DNA of 64,000 nt from Echinometra lucunter (Eukaryota > Echinodermata > Echinoidea > Camarodonta > Echinometridae): contig CM057166.1 of the NCBI GenBank assembly GCA_029962745.1, forward strand, positions 1,412,402 to 1,476,401, given 5' to 3'. The notes beneath the pieces were generated by a model that saw only the letters and a list, made by a program, of their open reading frames with translations, did not search any database and was not told the DNA's origin. Both the position numbers and the translations under genes were made by a program. Of the stretch, positions 44,120-57,034 are shown in pieces. Every line of letters begins with the position of its first letter. The stretch's first letter is position 1.

Positions 44120-44537
44120 TTAACCCATTCCTGACAGGAAATATTTAAAGCCTAATTTGATCAGCTTTTATTCTTCAAATTGGCAACACCAACATTTTTC
44201 TTTTATTGCTACATTTTTTTAAATAAAACATCATGTATCTGAAATAAATATAAATTGACAGAATGTATAATGAGAAGTCATAAAGTTGCCAATTTGCAGG
44301 GGAAAAACAGTAATTGTAACATTTTCATCACATTGCCAATTTAAGGATTTTAATGCTTATTTTCTTTTAAAAAATTTCAGCATCAAACAACAAATATTGA
44401 TGCAACAAAAATGGGCACAGTTTGTTTAGAATTTTTGTATCTTTTCTGCTCATGTATTTGGTATGATTTTTAGAGCTTTTCATCAAAAGATATTAGGCCA
44501 AACCACAAAATGTGGACCTCTGTCATGAATGGGTTAA
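44120..44537 (+). mobile_element. TTAA/CCC MITE family P, copy 7
   Basis: TTAACCCATTCCTGACAG at left, CTGTCATGAATGGGTTAA at right, TTAA on both sides. The interior open frame is broken by substitutions and indels. Confidence 0.92.
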
Positions 44538-47500
44538 CAATTCAGTCTCATATACTTTGAGACTGTTCATCATGACACCTGTTCACAACCAGCAAGGTAT
44601 AGTGTAATCCACCTCAATTTTGAGACCAATTCTATACACTGCATGACTTAATGTTTTTGTGACATCTGTTAATACATAGAGGATGATCAGAATATTTTCC
44701 AAGTAGAAAGTGGTTTTCCATGTCCCTTTTAATGAGATGTTCAATTGAAAGATTTCCTGTCAGAAATGAATGATTATTCATTCTATAACCCATAATCAAG
44801 GAGTAATGGAAATTCTAATTATATTCATGTAAGAATTACTTTGCATAGTACTTATATAAAGCTATACCAAATAATGTTATGAAATCACTTAGATGCATCG
44901 CTTGCACATTAGTAGAATCAGTACATAGTACATAGATGAATGTAAATGTATTCTTTCAATACAGCTGAATTATTTATTGCTTGTGTATTCGCTTTACTCT
45001 TATTAATTTATTTATCTAAGGGGCTGATTTCTGTATATTCTTACTTGAAATAGTCTTTGATAGTTTTTCATACCTCTTTGCTTGCACACATTCTTAATCT
45101 GTCATGTGATTTGTCATGAAGTATTTTTTCTTAAATGTACAACTCAAAATGTGAGTATTCAGTTTCCCCCAAAAAAGTTTCACTTTGCCAGTAACACAAT
45201 TACAATTACCCACTACCTATAAATATTTCAATTACATTTTATAGCAAGATATTCTGTAATATAACTTAATGAAATGTGAAGACAATCAGATTCTAGTGTA
45301 ATTGTAAACTAGAATATTCTACTATTTTTTGTTCTTTTTGTAGATAATGAGAGTTAAGTAAGAAGGAATTTCTTGCATTCATATTTTTCCTGCAGTAAGT
45401 TTGCTATTATAGTCAACCATACACTGCTCTTAAAGCCCTTTTACAGGCAAGAGAGCAATTAGTAACAATCATATCCCTACTCGTTATGTCAACATTACTT
45501 TCTTCTCACTTTCATAAACAGTTTATGAAGAAGGAAGAAAGTTCTCATGTCCTGTGTATTTTATCTGCACTATACATGTGGCCATATACAGCCTTCTTAA
45601 AGAGAAGCATGAATTCTTGGAGTAGGTGGAAGATATTTTTTTACCTTTCTCAGTCTTTTGATGTCGGTTTGGAAGAATATCGTAGTAGGAATGTTCCCTG
45701 AAAAGGTTTACTCATCAAGTGTCTATCAAGGGCATAGCATGAGAAGAGAAGGCACATAAAACAGTATACTGACAGGAAAACTTGATCTCCAATGTCTGGA
45801 ACAGACAAGGCACCTAACAAGCAAGCATGAAGTGCCATTATATTCAAAACATGACAAGAAACAGCTCAAGTGTTCAGTCCGGACATTTGTGTGTAGTCCC
45901 ATATACCCATTTTTGCATGCAGTGCATGTACTTTTCAATAAGACTAAGTTGATTTCTTATGGTAATGGTAATATCTAAATCCCTGGGTTTTACACCAATT
46001 TTCATTTCCTACTTGATCAACCCTTCTTATTACTTTGAAACAGTTTCTTCCACATTGTAATTGCTCAGCCAGAACTCAAGTTTATCTTTAAGGCATTTGG
46101 CAATTTGTTATAATTCTGTCATTACTTGTGTCCAAATAACTTTTGCTTCCACTGGAAGGTATGTATGTCATGCCTGGCCTTCTTCAATATGCATTAATTA
46201 CAGGGTTGTTTTTATACGTCTTGGATGAATCATGGATAAATGTTGGATTTATATGTATGATTTTAGGTTCATACTGTAGACATAACACAGAGACAAGAAA
46301 GCAGCATTATTTGACATTTTTTGTCATGAAGTGGACAGAAGGCTTTCAAAGTTTACAGGGCTTACAAGGTTTACATGGCTTAGAAACAGTATTTTCTCAC
46401 CATGAAACTTGAATCCTGTAAAAATGTTTTCATCAAGAGAGAATTTGATATTAGAGTACTATAAGCTGCAAGTTCAAATTATTTACATGTACTGATATGC
46501 TGAAATCTTTTAATTTACATTAGAATTATCTAGTGTAGTATTCATTTTTGTAAAACGTGAAATAAAACAATTTTAATGAAACTTGAAAATATAAATTAAT
46601 AATGATGATTAATTTTCAAGATAACTTAAAATGGCAATGTTCTTCATATTTTGCCTGATTTTGTATATTTACAAAATTTAACAGTGTGTATTACTAGAAT
46701 CAACTTAAAACCATTTAGTAGAGTGGTCATTGAATATGACCATGACATCAATCTTTTGGGTTTTTTTTCTGGGTGGAGGACGCAAAAAAGTATGTCCCCC
46801 TCCAAAATTTTAAGCTGAGAACCTGCTTTTGCTTGTCAGCAATTTTTCACTGTCCCCCTAAAATATAAAAAAGAGACATTCATTTTGGTTGGTTTTCTTG
46901 TAAACGGACTAACTTTAAGTCAGGTTTAGGTTAGGCTTCGAAGTTTGATTTTTTTTTTTTGCATTTCAATTTCTTGACAATAAATGTGATCTACTGACAT
47001 TGGAACTACAGAAATTGTAATTGAATTCATATGTTTGACATAAAGGTTGATCTGAAGAAGTCATAGTGTATGTTCTTTTCTTCCATCCATTCCATTCACA
47101 TTCAGTCCATATAGATGTAAGTCACCCCTAAGTACATACATAGGTGCATATACTCCCCGTGCCATTGCAACTTTCCACAGTACCAAAAAAAAAAAAAATA
47201 ATAATAATAAGTAAATAAATGAATTAAATCATTGTTGCATTTGTTATGTACTTTTGCTATAATTGCTTTACTCTAGCCTGTGAACAGTATGCTGTCTGTT
47301 TTCCATATTTCTATTGAGAATTTTCTAACCTGCCCAGAGTAGCTCTGTGATTCATGAAAGATTGTAGTTGGGGGATTCCCTTGTTGACCATAAATTTTCT
47401 CAGCGCCCAAGGTCCACCAGACCCCCCCCCCCCAAAAGGTACACTAGTCCGTAGTATCGACTGTTTTTGCAAGTCCAAATATTTGTAAATATATCATATT

Positions 47501-47660
47501 CTGCTGTATAAAGATAAACAATATCAACTATTTTCTATTTACATTGTATATTATCCCCCAGTACTTTCATGTTTTGTGCTTACTATGTATTTGTTTACTT
47601 ACAAATAGAAGTGTTGTTTTATCATTCTGTACATTAAATTATGTTAGGTTATTACTGTAT
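44538..47660. other. Non-coding stretch, no gene supported
   Basis: Open frames at 45486-45701 and 46143-46412 have no known motif or splice signals. A TATGTCCCCCTCC segment near 46790 resembles hAT debris. A possible polyadenylation signal AATAAA is at 46561. Confidence 0.4.
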
Positions 47661-47664
47661 TATG

Positions 47665-48184
47665 TAATAATGATGATGATGAAATATATTGGTATACCCG
47701 GGATCTTTTTGAGAAACTGCTTTCATATGCGTTCTGCATGTGGTTTGTTTTACACTGTCTTCCTTGGAAATGGTTGATGATGATGAAGAGGATGACGATG
47801 ATGACGATGATGACGATGATGACGATGATGATGATGATAACGATGATGTGACGTTGATGATGACGATGATGACGATGATGATGAAGATGATGATGATGAT
47901 GATGCTGGTGATGAAGATGATGACGATGATGACGATGATGATGTGACGATGATGATGATGTGACGATGATGATGTGACGATGATGTGACGATGATGATGA
48001 TGTGACGATAATGATGCGACGATGATGATGATGATGATGATGTGACGATGATGATGTGACGATGATGATGATGTGACGATGATGATGATGATGATGTGAT
48101 GATGATGATGTGACAAATGATGTGACAAATGATGATGACGATGATGATGATGATGATGTGACAATGATGAGGACGATGATGATG

Positions 48185-48219
<35 letters not shown>

Positions 48220-48245
48220 TGACGATGATGACGATGATGATGATG

Positions 48246-48277
<32 letters not shown>

Positions 48278-48640
48278 TGACGATGATGACGATGATGACG
48301 ATGATGACGATGACGACGATGACGACGATGATGTGACGATGATGATGATGCTGGTGATGATGATGATGATGATGATGTGACGATGATGATAATGTGACGA
48401 TGATGATGCTGGTGATGATGATGATGATGATGGTAATGATAATGAAAATGATGGTGAATGATAATGATAATGATAGTGATGATGATGATGATGAAGATGA
48501 TGATGATGATTATTATGATGATGGTAATGATAATGAAAATGATGGTGAATGATAATGATAATGACAGTGATGATGATGAAGGGACTGATGATGATGGTTA
48601 TGATGACGATGATGATGGTAATTGTGATGATGAGTTGTCA
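47665..48640. repeat. Long (GAT)n-type satellite with GTGAC interruptions
   Basis: Nearly 900 bases of GAT/GAC trinucleotides from about 47770, with recurring GATGTGACGATGAT higher-order units and AATGATAATGA near the end. The poly-Asp, poly-Met and poly-His open frames on either strand are artefacts. Confidence 0.95.
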
Positions 48641-48649
48641 GCATTGTGA

Positions 48650-49510
48650 GCACCTGTAAAATGGTGGGTGACTGGAATGCTCCCTCGGGAGTGGAGAAGG
48701 TGCATACATTGTGTGTGGGCAAGCATGAATCCGATGACCGGGGTAATAATATTCTGTAAAGAGCCTAGAGACATCTCGGTGGGATGTATTTGGTGCTATA
48801 TGGGGTGGCCCTAAAAGAACGGAACATTTGTAATCCTCAATTTCAGCGAGATAAATGACATCATGTGATAATTGTTCATTTGGTTCGAAAGAGAATTTTT
48901 TTCCTTGAAAATGACATCAAAGTCATTCATTTTGGCTGTTGCGTTCAGATGTTAAGGCTCATTCCATGAGGCCATGTCATTATTTAAATTTGCTACTTTT
49001 GCGACTGAAATCATGTGAGATGAAGGGAAACCTTTCCACCTCACGGCATTCCATAGAAACAGCTCGCTGCCTAAAGAATCTCCACGTTTTCAATGAAAGG
49101 AAAATTATTCAGGCAAGGAGCCTTTTCAGTTGTATGCTGTCGGGTGAAGGATTTTCCTTCAAGTAACAGGGAATTCGGTCGCTAAAGTAGCAAATTTTGA
49201 AAGTGATATTGCATCACGAAATGAGCCCGAATATCCAATCGCGTGGGTCAAAATGGATGATCTTGGTGTCAATAATTTTTACTGGAAAATAAATTTTCTC
49301 TTGAACCAAATGAACAATTATAACATCATGTCATCTATCTCGCTGAAATTAAGGATTATAAGCGTTCCGCTCTTTTGGGTCCACCCGGCATAAATGCAAA
49401 ATATTATGGGAGAACAGTACATAGTACTGAAGAGACTACCCTGGGTAAACAAGGCATTATTGATATTATGATGATGATGGTGGTGGTGGTGGTGATGGTG
49501 ATGAAGATGA
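48650..49510 (+). mobile_element. SINE interrupted by a foldback MITE
   Basis: 48650-48800 has CCGGGGTAATAATATTCTG, TAAAGAGCCTAGAGACATCT and TTGGTGCTATA, typical of a SINE/L2-like 3' region. The tail resumes at 49391 (AAATATTATGGGAGAACAG, ACTACCCTGGGTAAACAAG) and runs into an ATG/GGT microsatellite. 48801-49390 interrupts it. Confidence 0.65.
48801..49390. mobile_element. Foldback MITE F inserted at TA
   Basis: The arms GGGTGGCCCTAAAAGAACGG and CCGCTCTTTTGGGTCCACCC stay inverted for about 100 bases (AATTTCAGCGAGATAAATGA versus TCATCTATCTCGCTGAAATT; ATAATTGTTCATTTGGTTC versus GAACCAAATGAACAATTAT). TA flanks it within the SINE tail. This suggests a Tc1/mariner-type MITE. The open frame 48939-49166 lies in its centre and is not a gene. 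Confidence 0.85.
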
Positions 49511-49988
49511 TAACGACTACAATGATGTTTTCAAGATTGTGATTAATGATAACAATGATTGATAATGATGCTGAAATTGGTAACTGAAAAGGCTTAATAG
49601 CATCGATTCCATGGATGATGCAAATCATTATGATTAGATATTCAGTGACAAAATTTATAAACATTGTCAAGATTATCTTAGTAATGAAAACGGTAGACTA
49701 TGCCGCAAGCAAAATTGTATTTAAAAACTTCTGTGCAATAATTCTACATCCATACACAACCCGGAACCTACTGCAATAATGAATAGCGCCACCTCATAAC
49801 CAGCCTTATAACCGAAAAGAGTGCCATCTTTTACCACGCAGACCGGGCCGGGGGGCGCACTTCCGACCCATGCCAAGATTTTTAAAACAAAGTGTACAGT
49901 GTGACCCTCCCCTCCCCTTACAAAATCTAATGACCCATTTCCTTTTGTTACCATGGTTACGGTCAGAAAAGATTCAGACAAGCATCTC
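49511..49988. other. Non-coding stretch, no gene supported
   Basis: The - strand open frame (49721-50095) runs into the poly-G of the neighbouring hAT MITE and is not supported. A GGGCCGGGGGG run lies near 49846. Confidence 0.4.
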
Positions 49989-49996
49989 CCTGTAAG

Positions 49997-50566
49997 CAGT
50001 GGCGGCACCAGGATTGTTAAAGTGGGGGGGGGGGGGGGGGAGACAAATGGAGGGCAAAAGAAAATGGTGGGGGGGGGGCAGGGCCGGGAAGTCAATTTTT
50101 TTTTTACGTCCTCTTACACACATTTTAATATCAATTTTGTGAGTGAGCGAAGCGAGCGAACAAAAAATAACTGCTTTTTGGTTTTTAATCGCATTTTCGA
50201 ATAAATATTCTGAAATATGACGAGCGAGCGAAGCGAGCGAGCCAAAAATGGCTACTTTTCTTGGTTTTAATTGCATTTTAGAAAAGAAATTTTTAAATAT
50301 TATGGGCGAGCAAAGCGAGCGAGCCAAAAATAACCACTTTTTTGTTTTCAATCGAAGTTTTGAAGAGCGGAAAATGGTATTTTAGAGCACTTCACAGCTT
50401 GAATATAATGTTTATGACAACATCTACTTATTTACAAATTACAGTATAATTTTTCTTTTCAGTCCTCAAAATTTCTGGGGGGGGGGGGGGCAACTGGGGG
50501 GCAAAACTTCTGAGTGGGGGGGGGAGCAAATGCCCCCCATGCCCCCCCCCCTTGGTGCCGCCAGTG
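49997..50566. mobile_element. hAT-type MITE with GAGCGAAGCGAGC repeats, copy 1
   Basis: Ends CAGTGGCGGCACCAGG and CCTTGGTGCCGCCAGTG. CCTGTAAG is duplicated exactly at 49989-49996 and 50567-50574. The 8-bp duplication and CAGTGGCG terminus are typical of hAT. The interior has poly-G/C runs and tandem blocks of GCGAGCGAAGCGAGCGAGC followed by CCAAAAAT. Copy 2 is at 61328-62067. Confidence 0.92.
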
Positions 50567-51000
50567 CCTGTAAGAGGACAAGGAATAGGTATAGTATAGA
50601 AAAGGAAAATAATCTTTGAAAATCTTGGAAATTTCAAGTAAAATGAAAAACAATTAAAAAATAGGTGTGAGATCATCAGTTCTTGAATGAGAGATGAAGT
50701 GGAATTTGTAGTGTTCTAGAGTTGACATTAATACTTGAACCTCATTACTACAAAATACTGACATCCGAGAATGGTCAAGGACCGCCTTATTCGAATTAAA
50801 ATGTTTGGAAAACATCGAACACTCTCGGAGTCCTATAGATAAATAAATATGAATGAGGAAGGACTGGCTTTGAAAAAGTTCTTAGCGATAGAGAATTAAC
50901 GTCAGATGGTGCTCTATAATTTGCCATGTAAGTCTCATGAACTACAACATCCAGCCTGAGAACCTAATTACAGGGAGAAAAAAAGTGCTGATTACCCCCC

Positions 51001-51500
51001 NNNNNNNNNNNNNNNNNNNNNNNNNNNNNNNNNNNNNNNNNNNNNNNNNNNNNNNNNNNNNNNNNNNNNNNNNNNNNNNNNNNNNNNNNNNNNNNNNNNN
51101 NNNNNNNNNNNNNNNNNNNNNNNNNNNNNNNNNNNNNNNNNNNNNNNNNNNNNNNNNNNNNNNNNNNNNNNNNNNNNNNNNNNNNNNNNNNNNNNNNNNN
51201 NNNNNNNNNNNNNNNNNNNNNNNNNNNNNNNNNNNNNNNNNNNNNNNNNNNNNNNNNNNNNNNNNNNNNNNNNNNNNNNNNNNNNNNNNNNNNNNNNNNN
51301 NNNNNNNNNNNNNNNNNNNNNNNNNNNNNNNNNNNNNNNNNNNNNNNNNNNNNNNNNNNNNNNNNNNNNNNNNNNNNNNNNNNNNNNNNNNNNNNNNNNN
51401 NNNNNNNNNNNNNNNNNNNNNNNNNNNNNNNNNNNNNNNNNNNNNNNNNNNNNNNNNNNNNNNNNNNNNNNNNNNNNNNNNNNNNNNNNNNNNNNNNNNN
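51001..51500. other. Assembly gap (500 N)
   Basis: Exactly 500 N, bordered by a poly-C run on the left. The true size is unknown. Confidence 1.
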
Positions 51501-51586
51501 CTTTTCATTTCCGTGGGCTCCTGCAGACCTCCTTGACTGATCGAATCAATATCAGAAATGTCATGTGATAGCTCTGTAGTGTCCAC
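51501..51586 (-). CDS. Weak - strand exon candidate cut by the gap
   Basis: The - strand reads VDTTELSHDISDIDSISQGG then LQEPTEMK up to the gap, after a CTAG that could be an acceptor. The composition (acidic, Ser-rich) looks coding and the surrounding sequence is CG-richer. The acceptor has no pyrimidine tract, the other end is in the gap, and its phase does not join directly to the exon at 55507-55594. It could be a chance frame. Confidence 0.25.
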
Positions 51587-52005
51587 CTAGCACACGGCGC
51601 ATCTTCAAGCCAGCACCGAGCCCGCGCATTTTGATGAGAAAATTACGACGCGAAGACGGTCGGAGGAAATGATGTCGTCAGGAGAGAGGAATTCTGAGGT
51701 GTTTGTGTTTTCTCCTCAAGGAGGACGTGTGATACTGCTACAACTCTTCCTCTCTTACCTTCCTATCCATCTTTTTTCATTACCTCTCATCTCCTACAGT
51801 GTGTATGTACTCATACAGACGTGCATATGAATATTTTATCTCAGAATCCATGTCAGTTTCAATTAGCGCACAACAGTATCAACGCCTATGTACAGAATAA
51901 TTGATGAAGCAACCAACAGTTTGTAGTACAAGTTGTCACCCATTTTCTGTTTGAGGCTCCATGTTCGTGATGAAATTTTAACAGATGCAAATAAGCTATT
52001 CTTGT

Positions 52006-52421
52006 TTAACCCATTCGTGACAGGAATTATTTAAAGCCTAATTTGATCAGCTTTTATTCTTCAAATTGGCATCACCAACATTTTTATTTTATTGCTACAT
52101 TTTTCTTATAAAAAGTCATATATCTGAAATGCATATAAATTGACAGAAATTATGATGAGAAGTCATAAAGTTGCCAATTTGCAGGGGAAAATGGTGATTT
52201 TAAACTCTCTATCACATTGCCAATTTAAGGATTTTAATGCTTATTTTCCTTTAAAAAAATTTCAGCATCAAACAACGAATATTGACGCAACCAAAATGGG
52301 CACAGTTTGTGTAGAATTATTTGCTCTTTCTGCTCATGTATTTGGTATGATTTTTAGGGCTTTGCATCAAAAGATATTAGGCCAAACCACAAAATGTAGA
52401 CCTCAGTCATGAATGGGTTAA
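52006..52421 (+). mobile_element. TTAA/CCC MITE family P, copy 8
   Basis: TTAACCCATTCGTGACAG at left, CAGTCATGAATGGGTTAA at right, TTAA on both sides. Length 416, identical to copy 2. The open frame 52140-52412 is shared with other copies but stops a few codons before the end. Confidence 0.92.
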
Positions 52422-53780
52422 AGAGAAGCTGAGTTCTGGGAAGAGGTCAAAGATAGTTTGTGAGCATCCTAACCTTCTATCAGTTTGGAGGAATATCAGT
52501 CAGAATATATACCCCCGAAAAGGATTACTCTACTAACTCCATAACAATCATAATTTAACCATGATCATCATACATGGAATATTCTTCAATAAAGGAATAA
52601 AAGAAAAGAGAATACTCATTAATTACAGTATATTCTATCAATACTAGAGGTAAACCTTTTCATTAAAGTTGTATGGTACATTTAACATTACCAATTATAT
52701 TTCACTTTAGATGAAAAAGGAATTATACAAGTTGGTACCTATTGTCATGAACCATGAGACGAGTTGAGGTGCAGCTGAGTATCAAAGAAAATATAGTAAA
52801 CATCCTCTTGGGAAGATTGGAAGCTTGACCTATAAAAGGTTTCACTTTCAATTTTCTTGCTGAAATGCACTGAAACACTTTAAGAAAACTACTGATACTG
52901 CGGTATAATTAGTAATACATACAAATGATACAGCTGTACATGAACTGATACCTAACTAAACTTTGTACAAAATACATGTAATGAACTTTTCCAAGAATTT
53001 CCAGGAAGGCTTTCATGCATCTGACCTACATGATGTTACAAGAAGCAGAAAAAATACAAATTTCATGCAAAAACTAAATGTTTTTACAATTATTTGTTCT
53101 CTAGGAATTAAATCCTCAAAATGGCAACTTATTGACAGTATTTCATGATCCATGGATCTTGTGCTTTTGACAAAATTCAGAGTCTAGTGCATGTTCTGAA
53201 AGTGAAACATAGCAACTAAAAATCAAGTAATGTTGACAAACTGAAACAGTATTTTTCTTTAATGACTTCCTCAATGGGAAGGAGAATGATAATCCTCAGG
53301 CTATTGGTATTTGCAGGAGGTCTAGCTACATTTAATATGGGAGTTGGAAATGTGGAATTTTTTTGAAATTATCCCCTCTTATACTAAGACGACATGACTT
53401 CTGTGATTGTGGATTAATTATCTATACCACAGTACAAATAACACTGGTACGGTAATTAATACATTATCAACATATTCTTTTTTTCCAAACTAATAAGTTG
53501 ACCATTTTCCCTAAAGCTTTCATGGATATATTCTTACATTTCAAGGTTTATAAAATGATTCAATTACTGTTATTTAGAATTACTTCTACATACAAGTATA
53601 TACCCCCCAAAATGCCCTAGAAAATGTCTCTTTGGAGTGGACATAAACAAAATTAATCATACAGAAATCATAAATATAATCAGTATAAAATGAACAGGTT
53701 TCTCAAATCATCATAACAGCAAAGCCATATTACATCTCATACAGGGAAACCTTACAGGCATGTTGTTTTGGCAGAAGTAG
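52422..53780. other. Non-coding stretch, no gene supported
   Basis: AT-rich, without recognisable exons or elements. If the - strand gene starting at 55594 is real, this would be its intron. Confidence 0.4.
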
Positions 53781-53789
53781 ACATAGGTC

Positions 53790-53950
53790 TAATAAACAGA
53801 AAGTCACAAAATACAAAACATGTATTTGCTTCCTCAGATGCATACACTTCTCTTTTGTTGCAAAGACATGGTAAGCATGTTGCATTATACAATGTATTTC
53901 ACATTGTGCATCCTACAGGTGTGATTTACTGTTCAAAATGTCCCCCCCCC

Positions 53951-54021
<71 letters not shown>

Positions 54022-54062
54022 CATACCTAATAAACAGAAAGTCACAAAATACAAAACATATA
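53790..54062. repeat. Direct repeats flanking CT/AT microsatellites
   Basis: TAATAAACAGAAAGTCACAA and the next ~12 bases occur at 53792 and again at 54029. Between them are poly-C, (CT)n at about 53951-53997 and (AT)n at 53998-54020. A second (AT)n lies at 54337-54358. Confidence 0.85.
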
Positions 54063-55506
54063 CAATGCGTCTTGGGATGCGTTATTTACTTCGCGTCATC
54101 TCCATCTTCAGCGCGTTGATTTCTTTTGAAACGTGATTTTCACAATCCGTCTGCCTACGAACAGACGTGTTTTTTTGTTTGTTTCAGAAACGGATTTTGA
54201 TTTACATCTTTTTGTCACACCGTGGGCACTGACGAAGAGTGTGACTTTGCCCTTCATTTTTGAGAGCTATGCTCCGTTTTCTTTTAAAATCTATGATTTT
54301 ATTTTTTATGGCATTCTACTACCAACTCTGATTCTTATATATATATATATATATATATCTCTCTGTCTATTGACATGCCACTTCATCATGTTATGCTTTT
54401 TCAATTTGTTTTGCATTTGTATGTTTGTTTGTTTTTATGCTGATCAGGCCACTCTATATAAATATTCGAGAATAAATAAAAAAAAAATAAATAAATAAAT
54501 AAATAAATAAACACAAAGTGACGTACATGTACATGTATATTCCAGATGTACAGATACTAAATATACTTATTATTTTACCATCTTGTCAATTAAAACAAAT
54601 TCTGCACATTTCTTACATCATACTTTTCTCTTTTTACCTGTACAGACCTATGCTTTTATCCCTTTCCCTTCATCTTGTATCTTGCTTACTTAAACAGTGG
54701 TCACCAACAAGAATGTTTTGGTTTTTAAGTATGACCTCAGAATCTATGTCCCTACTAACCCTATACATGTACATGCTCATTAACAAAGTTTTTGAAGATC
54801 TCCATGATGGTTTTACCTTGCCAGCTTACTGAATAGGTTCAGAAAACAACTGATGGAAAATTTTAATTAGTATGATTTGCAAAGAATTCAAAAGAATTGT
54901 CAAACAAGGACCAGAATTTTCAAAAGAGGGGGGGGGGGTGGGGGCTGATCGGCTTTTCAGGTGTCTGTTTTACCCGAAAAAAGGGGTCCTCTGCATTTTC
55001 ACATGTACTTTACCCTAAAATATTGCTTTTTCTGCTTTTCGAAAGGGGGGGCCATAGCCGATTCAGCCACCCCCTGGATCCCCCCTGGTTGGTTCAATGG
55101 TTGTTCCTATCCTGAACTGAACTTGATGTAGCCCAAGCACAATTGAAGTAGACAGTTCCTCAATACTGGAGGAATGATTCCCAAATAAATATATACACCC
55201 TCTTCAAAAAGTGGGGGATGCATACCCCCATTCCCCATCTCCCCCCCCCCCCCCCCCCCCCCATTTATCTTCACCCCTGTCACAAACAATGTTAACATGT
55301 CTTTTTGCATATAAAATGAATACAGTATAATAGAGGGATCAGCCATTTACAGAAACTAACTTTTTTCCGCACAAAAACACTCGCAAATCATACCAATAAC
55401 TGACATAAGATTGCGCACCGCCTCCGAGCGATATGCCATCGTCATGCCACGGGAGGGTTACGGCTTGGACACCGGTAAACAACCACTCTTTCACACGGGC
55501 TCTTAC
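54063..55506. other. Non-coding stretch with hAT debris and homopolymers
   Basis: AAATAAAT repeats lie at 54470-54510. 54925-55095 contains poly-G, TTTTACCCGAAAAAAGGGGT and AGCCACCCCCTGGATCCCC, resembling the ends of hAT elements. Poly-C occupies about 55242-55262. No exon is supported. Confidence 0.4.
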
Positions 55507-55594
55507 CTTTGACATCATCCGCAGGGAAATCGGACCGAAACTCTGCCTGCTCTTCCCGCCCTCCGACGCTGAAATATATCACTTTAGTCGTCAT
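55507..55594 (-). CDS. Probable first coding exon of an unidentified - strand gene
   Basis: On the - strand ATG (55594-55592) begins 29 codons plus one base: MTTKVIYFSVGGREEQAEF then RSDFPADDVK, followed by a strong donor GTAAGA. It is CG-richer than its surroundings and has no stop, and a TATA-like box lies about 45-55 bases upstream. The KVIYF start and overall look resemble the first strand of a small beta-grasp domain (DIX, PB1 or RBD types), but 29 residues do not allow a call. No following exon was identified with confidence in 49-55 kb. The intron may be long or cross the gap at 51001-51500. Confidence 0.5.
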
Positions 55595-55637
55595 GATGGC
55601 CCTTCACGGCCCAGGGGTGTCCCTCAAGATCAGTTCC

Positions 55638-55647
55638 TCTTATAAAA
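55638..55647 (-). promoter_or_regulatory. TATA-like box upstream of the - strand exon
   Basis: The - strand reads ATTTTATAAGAGG about 45-55 bases before the ATG at 55594, a spacing that would allow a short 5' UTR. It is supported only by position. Confidence 0.3.
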
Positions 55648-56880
55648 TCCACTAATAAGTCTCAAAATTGGAATCAGAAGAAATGCAAAACGTTTTCTTC
55701 CAGAAGATTTTGACTCCAGCAGCAATGCACCTGTAGAATTTTCATCCGTGGATATATCGCATCTAACGTGTTCAAGCCATTCTTTTACTCGTTCTCACTG
55801 CCTGCACTGCATGCACATTATGGATCTTGAGTTTTTTCAACACACAGATGCAAAACATATGGGTCAGATTCGTCCATTGGTAACACAGGGGTGTGAGAAG
55901 TTGTGAGATAATATTATGAGTCCAGCACGGCTCAGCGTTATTGTTCAGGATTCTTGTTTGCATAAATGCTCATTTATTCGTCTGTACCTCTTTCAGTATC
56001 GCTTTGTCGATTCTTTTCATTCTAATTAATTCTTGTTCAGGCCTGTTGCATTTAAGACGAAAATCTGAATTCTGTTTAGATTTCTAATAATTTTGTTTTA
56101 ATATCTTGCCTTAGGCAGATCCAAGAAAAATATGTATCCAAGAAAAAATATGCAATTTTATACCCCAGCCTCTTCCACCTTTTAATATTTTTTCCTCGCT
56201 ATTTTCTCATCATGATAACGAAGATGAAAATTTCGTTTAATTCTTTCTTTAATATCACTGCTGATAAAGCAGGCTAATAGTGCATCTAGGCTATAAGCAT
56301 TCAGACAAGTCCTTGATAGTAAGATAACTTTAGGGAATACAATAATGCCTATAAATCATATTAACGCGTGGACTTTGTTTATTTTCATTTTCATATAAAC
56401 ATTTTTTAAAACATGATAGATACGTGGAGATTCATTTTTAAAAAATATGTAACCATGGAGGATGGCTCATTTCAGTGGCATTTACAAAATGCAGCTGTTC
56501 TTCCATGGGGTCCTATTAGAAAATAATGCATAGCAATGAAGAAAAAAGAAAATTTAAATAACACATAAACATAAACATAAAATAAACAAAAACTGAATCA
56601 AATACAAAAGGAATACAGGAAATATAACAAGTCCGAAACAAAATAAAAGGTGTATACAAATGCAGCAAAGAATCATAGTTCACGGAGATAAATTTTATTG
56701 ATTGATTTGGTTTATTTATTTGATTGATTTATTGATTGATTTTATTGATTGATTGATTGATTGTAAGCCTTTAGAGCCTATATAACTTACAAGCATTGCT
56801 TTCTCCTTATATAGGCTCCTCCATATATCACTTTTCTTCTTCTCAATTGATATTGCATAACCATATCATATGAGGTACTC
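55648..56880. other. Non-coding stretch, no gene seen
   Basis: AT-rich, with (TTGATTGA)n near 56696-56765. It would be upstream flank of the - strand exon. Confidence 0.4.
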
Positions 56881-57003
56881 ACCTTCTTTTAATTTCTCTG
56901 ACAATTTATTTCATTATCGTTTAGTACGCTTTATCTTGTTTTACTCTCATTGTTTGTTTGTATCACCTGTTATCAAAACATTATAAATGTGAAATACAAA
57001 GAA

Positions 57004-57034
<31 letters not shown>

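Noticed and set aside
47652..48722. Open frames rich in Asp, Met, His and Ser
   Set aside because: They are translations of the GAT satellite on both strands.
48939..49166. 75-codon + strand frame
   Set aside because: It lies inside the foldback MITE at 48801-49390.
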